Shown here one piece after another: positions 58,941 to 64,000 of a stretch of DNA of 64,000 nt. The translations under genes were made by a program, and so were the position numbers. The notes beneath the pieces were generated by a model. It made no database searches and was not told the DNA's origin. It saw nothing but the letters and a program-made list of their open reading frames with translations. Numbering within the stretch: the stretch's first letter is position 1; every line of letters begins with the position of its first letter. This DNA comes from Candidatus Villigracilis adiacens (GTDB taxonomy: Bacteria > Chloroflexota > Anaerolineae > Anaerolineales > Villigracilaceae): the NCBI GenBank assembly GCA_016703605.1, contig JADJBU010000024.1:9615-73614 (forward strand). Direction: 5' to 3'.

Positions 58941-60188
58941 CTACGCCTTTACCGCTTTCTTGAAATCATCCGGGAACCGTTCGATGCCCGTCACAACCGC
59001 CATGGTGGAGAATTCGCCCAATGCGCACAAACATTTGCCCTGCATTTGCCTGGCAACATTCAAGAGTAATTTAACATCATCGCCAGACCCCTGGCCGTGA
59101 TGTATTCGGTCGGTCAGGTTGCGCATCCAGTGGTTGCCTTCGCGGCAGGTGGTGCATTTGCCGCAGGACTCATGCTTGAAGAAGTGAATGGTCTTGTTGA
59201 CGACCCAGTCCATGTTGACCGTATCATCGAGCACGATCACAGAAGCAGAACCGAGGTCCGCGCCGACGGTACGCACAGAGGCGTAATCCATCGGCGTATC
59301 CAACACTTTTTCGTCCACCACGATCAAGGAAGAGGATGCGCCCGCCGGCATGATCGCCTTGATCGGGCGTCCTTCCTGAATGCCCATGCCGTGTTCGTAG
59401 ATCAACTGGCGGAAGGTCGTGCCAAAGGGCAGTTCATAATTGCCCGGCTTGCGCACGCGACCCGAGAGCGAGAATATCTTTACGCCCGCGCTGTCGGCAG
59501 TGCCAATGGCTTTGTACCAGTCCGCGCCGTTGGCGAGGATCATCGGGACGTTGGTAAACGTCTCGACGTTGTTGATGATGGTCGGCTTGCCATACAGACC
59601 CACCGCCGGGGGAAACGGCGGACGCACGCGCGGCTGTCCGCGTTTGCCTTCGAGCGATTCGAGCAAAGCCGTTTCCTCGCCGCAGATGTACGCGCCCGCG
59701 CCGAGGTGGGTGTAAATTTTCAAAGAGTAATCTTTGCCGAAGAGGTTGCCGCCGAGATACCCGGCTTCCTCCATCTCCGCGATCTTTTCATCGAGGAATG
59801 CCGCCACCTGCCAGAACTCGCCGCGCAGGTAGATGTAAGCCACGTTCGCGCCGACGGCATACGAACCGATTGCCAGCCCCTCCAAAAACTGGAAGGGATT
59901 GTTTTCCATGATCTCGCGGTCTTTGAACGTGCCCGGCTCGGACTCATCCGCATTCGCCACCACATAATGGGGCCAGTTGTTCCTGTCGATGAATGACCAC
60001 TTCATGCCGGTCGGGAAGCCCGCGCCGCCTCGTCCGCGCAAACCGGAGTTCTTGACCACATCTGTCACCTCGTTCGGCTTCATTTTGGTGACGGCGTTCT
60101 TGAAAGCGGCAAAGCCGCCGTTCTTTTTATAGACGTTGAATTTATTGATATCCGGGATGTCCCGGTGGCGTAAAAGGATGTGTGTCAT
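58941..60188 (-). CDS. nuoF: NADH-quinone oxidoreductase subunit F
   Basis: A 415-aa NADH-binding subunit with FMN (GLRGRGGAGFPTGMKW) and NADH (GAGAYICGEETALLESLEGKRGQPR) sites, and the N3 cluster ligands in ESCGKCTTCREGN. It lies 6 bp downstream of the inserted MNT gene rather than next to nuoE. Confidence 0.96.
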   Translation of the reverse strand: MTHILLRHRDIPDINKFNVYKKNGGFAAFKNAVTKMKPNEVTDVVKNSGLRGRGGAGFPTGMKWSFIDRNNWPHYVVANADESEPGTFKDREIMENNPFQFLEGLAIGSYAVGANVAYIYLRGEFWQVAAFLDEKIAEMEEAGYLGGNLFGKDYSLKIYTHLGAGAYICGEETALLESLEGKRGQPRVRPPFPPAVGLYGKPTIINNVETFTNVPMILANGADWYKAIGTADSAGVKIFSLSGRVRKPGNYELPFGTTFRQLIYEHGMGIQEGRPIKAIMPAGASSSLIVVDEKVLDTPMDYASVRTVGADLGSASVIVLDDTVNMDWVVNKTIHFFKHESCGKCTTCREGNHWMRNLTDRIHHGQGSGDDVKLLLNVARQMQGKCLCALGEFSTMAVVTGIERFPDDFKKAVKA

Positions 60189-60194
60189 AAGTCT

Positions 60195-60524
60195 CTATTC
60201 TGCCAGTGGAATGATCTGCCCTTCACGACGGGCAACTTCGATGATTAAACTGCTGTCGTCTTCCTTATACTGTCTTTCGCCGACCGGGATCGGCTCGATG
60301 CGTACATCGGTGCTGGCGGCGATGCGCCATAACTTCGCCCAATCCTTCTGAGTCCATGTACGATCATAGCGCGGAGAAACCACAAGCAGGTCAATATCGC
60401 TCCATGCGTGCTGCTGGCTTCTCGCATACGACCCAAAAAGAACGCCGTAACTTACTGGCACTCCCTTTTTCTGGACAGCCCGCAAGTAGGCTTGAACGGC
60501 ATTTACAACGTTTTTATCAACCAT
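60195..60524 (-). CDS. minimal nucleotidyltransferase (MntA-type antitoxin)
   Basis: A 109-aa MNT-fold protein with the motif GSYARSQQHAWSDIDLLVV (Gly31-Ser32, Asp43, Asp45). In HEPN/MNT modules this protein AMPylates and silences the HEPN RNase. It starts within the last codons of the intact HEPN frame (22-bp overlap), the usual linkage. Inserted between nuoE and nuoF. Confidence 0.85.
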   Translation of the reverse strand: MVDKNVVNAVQAYLRAVQKKGVPVSYGVLFGSYARSQQHAWSDIDLLVVSPRYDRTWTQKDWAKLWRIAASTDVRIEPIPVGERQYKEDDSSLIIEVARREGQIIPLAE

Positions 60525-60879
60525 TCAAACAACTCCTTTGCTTGTTTTACCAACGCTTGCACTTCAGCCATGAGAGGGGGCAATCCCAACATTTCCTGGT
60601 ATCGTCCGCGGATATTGGATTCAAATCTGCCAGGAGGTTTTTTTGTTCCTCGTTCAGGTTCAATCTCGCAACATCCGCGAGATTTGGAAGGTTATGAATA
60701 AACGGCGGAATATCCCTGGTTTCCTTAATCACATGCGCTTTGAGCGCCTTTTCAACCGCCAGGTGAACGGCAAATAGACCGAACCAAACGCGGTTCCCCT
60801 CGAGCAAATAGGCGGCATCGCTCCATGCTTCCAACGCTCCATCGCGCAATTGGTTGATTTGCTTCTCAACATTCAACAT
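60503..60879 (-). pseudogene. HEPN-domain toxin with a frameshift
   Basis: The first frame (from ATG 60879) reads a HEPN protein with the RNase-type motif Arg55...His62 (ETRDIPPFIHNL). Near 60617 the family-like frame switches: the original frame ends soon as LADLNPISADDTRKC..., whereas the +1 frame continues NIRGRYQEMLGLPPLM and AEVQALVKQAKELFEWL to TAA at 60503. A single lost base explains this. The predicted 110-aa product keeps the catalytic motif but loses the last helix. Confidence 0.75.
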
Positions 60880-60908
60880 ATAGGTTTAATGATCCGAAAA
60901 TAGTTTCG

Positions 60909-60936
60909 AATTACCAATTACCAATCTCTAATTACT
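60909..60936. repeat. heptamer array downstream of nuoE (AATTACC)
   Basis: Units AATTACC, AATTACC, AATCTCT, AATTACT. The first 20 bp are the exact reverse complement of part of the array inside the ABC ATPase gene (18261-18280). Confidence 0.8.
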
Positions 60937-61423
60937 CTTTCTTCAACGCTTCGATCAACTCCATCGTGCGGTCCACGGTCATATATTCGTGGTACTTGAT
61001 GCCGTCCGGTCCCTGGGTCTGGAACATGGGAGCGCGGTCGCAGGAGGCGAGACACATCACGGCTTCGAGAGTCACCAGCCCGTCTTCGGTGGTCTCCCCC
61101 ACCTTGATGCCAAGATTCCCGCACAACTTATCCATGAACTCCTCCGCGCCGCGCAGGGCGCAGGGCAGGTCGGTGCAGACCTGCATCCGGTATTTGCCAG
61201 CCTTCTTATCGTGGTACAGGGTGTAAAAACCGACAATGGACGCGACTTCCGTCTCGGTGATGTCCAGAATGGAGGCGATGTCCTTCATCGACTCTTTGTT
61301 GACATAGCCTTCCTCGCGCTGGGCAAGGTAGAGGAGCGGCATGACCGCCGAGCGTTTGTGCTCGGGCGGGTATTTGGCAAGGATCTGTTTGATTTCCTTC
61401 GGGTATTTCTTTTCAAGACTCAT
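60932..61423 (-). CDS. nuoE: NADH-quinone oxidoreductase subunit E
   Basis: A 163-aa thioredoxin-like [2Fe-2S] subunit (cluster N1a) with Cys in VCTDLPCALRG and CLASCDRAP. Its start overlaps the nuoD stop (ATGA). Confidence 0.95.
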   Translation of the reverse strand: MSLEKKYPKEIKQILAKYPPEHKRSAVMPLLYLAQREEGYVNKESMKDIASILDITETEVASIVGFYTLYHDKKAGKYRMQVCTDLPCALRGAEEFMDKLCGNLGIKVGETTEDGLVTLEAVMCLASCDRAPMFQTQGPDGIKYHEYMTVDRTMELIEALKKE

Positions 61424-62649
61424 CGGTCAATATCTCCGAGGACGATGTCAATGGAAGCGAGGATAGCGACCAGGTCGGCGACCAGATGTCCCTTCACCAG
61501 TTCGGGGACGACGGCAAGGTTGTCGAACGAAGGCGTGCGCATGTGGACGCGGCGCGGCTTGGGTCCGCCGTCGCCGGCGATCAACACGCCGAGTTCGCCG
61601 CGCGGCGATTCGACCGCGCTGTAAATGGAAGCATCCGGCGCAGGGAAGCCTTCCGTCCACAGTTTGAAGTGATGGATGAGCGCCTCCATGCTCACGCCGA
61701 TCTCCGAGCGCGGCGGCGGGACGAATTTGCGGTTCTCCGAGCGGACGGGACCCATCGGCAGTTTGTTCAAGGCTTGTTCGACGATCCGCAAAGATTGGCG
61801 CAGTTCTTCGATGCGAACCAAATAACGGGCATAGGTATCGCCTTCGTGCAAGACCGGAACTTCAAACTCGTATTGGTCATATCCCAGGTAGGGACGTTTC
61901 TTGCGCAAGTCCCAGTCGACGCCCGAGGCTCGCAGGGTCGGACCCGTTACCCCGTAGGAAAGAGCCGTCTCTTTGCTCAGGTATCCAATATCCACCATGC
62001 GGTCAATGAAAAGCGGATTCTTCGTCAGCAGGCTTTCGTATTCGTCGATGCGCTTCGGGAAAATTTTGATAAAGTCGCGCACGGCTTTCTCGAACTCGAC
62101 CGGCACATCGCGCCAGACGCCGCCCGGGCGCAGGTAGGTCGTCATCATGCGTTGACCCGAAACGAGTTCGAAGATGTCGAGAATTTGTTCGCGCTCGCGG
62201 AAGCAATACAGGAACATGGACATCGCAGCCAGGTCAAGCCCCGAAGTGCCGAGCCAGACCAGGTGCGAGGCGATGCGCTGGAGTTCCACCAAAATCACAC
62301 GCAAGGCTTGCGCGCGCGGGGGCACATCCAAATCCACCAGTTTTTCAACCGCCATCACATAGGCAAGGTTATTGCCCATCGTATTCATGTAATCGAGGCG
62401 GTCGGTCATCACTTCGGCTTTTTGGTAGGTCTTGGCTTCCATGTTCTTCTCGACGCCGGTATGCAAGTAACCGATGTCGGGAATGCAGTTGACGACGATC
62501 TCGCCGTCGAGTTCCAACAGCAGGCGCAGCACACCATGCGTGGACGGATGCTGCGGACCCATGTTCAGCAGCATCGTCTCGCCGGTCAGCGCGCGCTCCG
62601 AGACGAGATGCCTGTATTGATCGATGGTGACTTCTTCGAGTTGCGCCAT
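61420..62649 (-). CDS. nuoD: NADH-quinone oxidoreductase subunit D
   Basis: A 409-aa 49-kDa-type subunit lining the quinone site: MGPQHPSTHGVLRLLLELDGE at the N terminus and the C-terminal DIVLGDIDR. It follows nuoC by 2 bp. Confidence 0.96.
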   Translation of the reverse strand: MAQLEEVTIDQYRHLVSERALTGETMLLNMGPQHPSTHGVLRLLLELDGEIVVNCIPDIGYLHTGVEKNMEAKTYQKAEVMTDRLDYMNTMGNNLAYVMAVEKLVDLDVPPRAQALRVILVELQRIASHLVWLGTSGLDLAAMSMFLYCFREREQILDIFELVSGQRMMTTYLRPGGVWRDVPVEFEKAVRDFIKIFPKRIDEYESLLTKNPLFIDRMVDIGYLSKETALSYGVTGPTLRASGVDWDLRKKRPYLGYDQYEFEVPVLHEGDTYARYLVRIEELRQSLRIVEQALNKLPMGPVRSENRKFVPPPRSEIGVSMEALIHHFKLWTEGFPAPDASIYSAVESPRGELGVLIAGDGGPKPRRVHMRTPSFDNLAVVPELVKGHLVADLVAILASIDIVLGDIDR

Positions 62650-62651
62650 GG

Positions 62652-63164
62652 TTATTCCTTTGCGTACGGTTTGCGCAGGTCGATCTCTTTATAATTGAAT
62701 GAAAACTGCGGCTCTTCATAGCCGAGCGGGAAGTCTCTTCGCAGGGGATGTCCCTCCGTCCCCTCGGGCATGAGGATGCGCCGCGGATCAGGATGCCCCT
62801 CGAACTCGATGCCGAACATATCGAGGAGCTCACGCTCGCGCCACACCGCGGATTTATACACGCCCGCCGCGCTCTGGACCCTGGGCTGGTCGCCGTTTAC
62901 CGGGACTCTTAACTGCGCCGACAGATTCTTCGCCAGCGAAGTAAGCTGATACACCACATGGAAACGCGGCGAGGTCTGCGGATAATAATCCACAGCCGTC
63001 TGCGCCGATAGCAATTCGAACTGATGCGTATCACGCAGGGTGGTCAGCGCTTCGACAATATGCTCCGGCTTGACCAGGCACTGCGCTTCGCCGCGAAACT
63101 CTTCGACAGAGACGCCGAACTTTTCCTGTAGTTCTTTTACGATGGGTTCAAGTGCTTTTTCCAT
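62652..63164 (-). CDS. nuoC: NADH-quinone oxidoreductase subunit C
   Basis: A 170-aa 30-kDa-type subunit with the signature ERELLDMFGIEFEGHPDPRR and PLRRDFPL. It is separate from nuoD, unlike the fused nuoCD of enterobacteria. Confidence 0.95.
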   Translation of the reverse strand: MEKALEPIVKELQEKFGVSVEEFRGEAQCLVKPEHIVEALTTLRDTHQFELLSAQTAVDYYPQTSPRFHVVYQLTSLAKNLSAQLRVPVNGDQPRVQSAAGVYKSAVWRERELLDMFGIEFEGHPDPRRILMPEGTEGHPLRRDFPLGYEEPQFSFNYKEIDLRKPYAKE

Positions 63165-63175
63165 GATGTCTTTCC

Positions 63176-63220
63176 CGTCATTGCGAGTGACGCGTCAGCG
63201 CGCGGCTCCTCGCAATGACG
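63176..63220. repeat. 45-bp palindrome between nuoC and nuoB
   Basis: CGTCATTGCGAG pairs perfectly with CTCGCAATGACG. It is a short relative of the element at 49882-49972. Confidence 0.8.
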
Positions 63221-63696
<476 letters not shown>

Positions 63697-63706
<10 letters not shown>

Positions 63707-64000
63707 TCCAGGGCTCCTTTTTTCCACGCATACACATAACCGATAAGAAGGATCGTAATGAAGACCACCATCTCAACCAAGCCAAACAAGCCCAGCTGGC
63801 GGAAGGCAATCGCCCAGGGCAGGAAGAAAACGACTTCGATGTCGAAAAGAATGAACAGCACCGCGATCAAATAGAAGCGCACCGGCATACGGCGCGTCCC
63901 CTCGCCGTACGGATTCATACCCGATTCATAGGGCATGTCCTTTTCCGCTGATTTTTTCTTCGGTCCGAACAGTTCCCCCAGACCTATTGCTATAAACGCG
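63697..64000 (-). CDS. nuoA: NADH-quinone oxidoreductase subunit A (5' end outside window)
   Basis: The C-terminal 100 residues of NuoA are in the window. The frame continues past the internal Met at 63936 to the edge (AFIAIGLGELFGPKKKSAEKDMPYESG), matching the family loop that precedes PYESG. RFYLIAVLFILFDIEVVFFLPWA holds the conserved acidic residues. First gene of the nuo operon; promoter not in the window. Confidence 0.93.

Overview
The window is a moderately GC-rich bacterial chromosome segment. It most likely comes from Chloroflexota, class Anaerolineae. That is inferred from the gene mix: a canonical 14-subunit complex I operon, a BTAD/NB-ARC regulator, secreted TolB-like and NBR1-Ig proteins with Thr/Pro tails, a clostripain-like protease and a Na+-translocating decarboxylase beside an ADP-forming acyl-CoA synthetase. 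No rRNA or marker phylogeny was available. One tRNA gene, tRNA-Pro(CGG), is present.

Layout. 1-12.8 kb: 7TM sensor kinase, rRNA-type methyltransferase, membrane-anchored C11 protease with a partner, BTAD regulator, secreted propeller lipoprotein and NBR1-Ig protein. 12.9-16.3 kb: dinB and small stress or envelope genes. 16.3-22.7 kb: a minus-strand ABC-2 efflux operon (TetR, permease, HlyD adaptor, ATPases, SRPBCC protein) with a four-helix-bundle gene wedged into it. 22.8-23.6 kb: AbrB/PIN toxin-antitoxin pair. 23.6-35.7 kb: energy and CoA metabolism, namely a giant acyl-CoA dehydratase activase, an MFS carrier, a methylmalonyl-CoA decarboxylase-type Na+ pump (carboxyltransferase, OadG, biotin carrier, OadB) and an ADP-forming acyl-CoA synthetase. 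35.7-47.4 kb: a mosaic of single metabolic genes (MOSC, PLP enzymes, glycosyltransferase, fumarylacetoacetase, D-2-hydroxyacid dehydrogenase, threonine dehydratase, CBS protein), densely interrupted by repeats. 48.4-64 kb: the complex I operon nuoA-N on the minus strand, interrupted between nuoE and nuoF by a HEPN/MNT module with a frameshifted HEPN gene.

The most unusual feature is the repeat landscape. (1) Many gene junctions hold arrays of 7-bp (sometimes 8-bp) units, often palindromic (unit array, then its reverse complement). The unit differs between loci but several units recur. The arrays enter coding sequence and supply stop codons and ribosome-binding sites. The four-helix-bundle gene at 19002-19412 sits exactly between the two arms of one such palindrome, and a same-family palindrome without a gene lies between nuoM and nuoL. 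This suggests an undescribed element in which the four-helix-bundle protein is tied to the heptamer palindromes. (2) A GTAA-ended MITE family with 8-bp target duplications, one copy nested in another. (3) A second MITE family with ACTCACCTTACGC ends and 5-bp A/T-rich target duplications. (4) Several solo palindromes, some inside genes.

Several genes carry a perfect or near-perfect -10 box only 6-7 nt before the start codon and no Shine-Dalgarno sequence. This pattern predicts leaderless transcripts in this organism.
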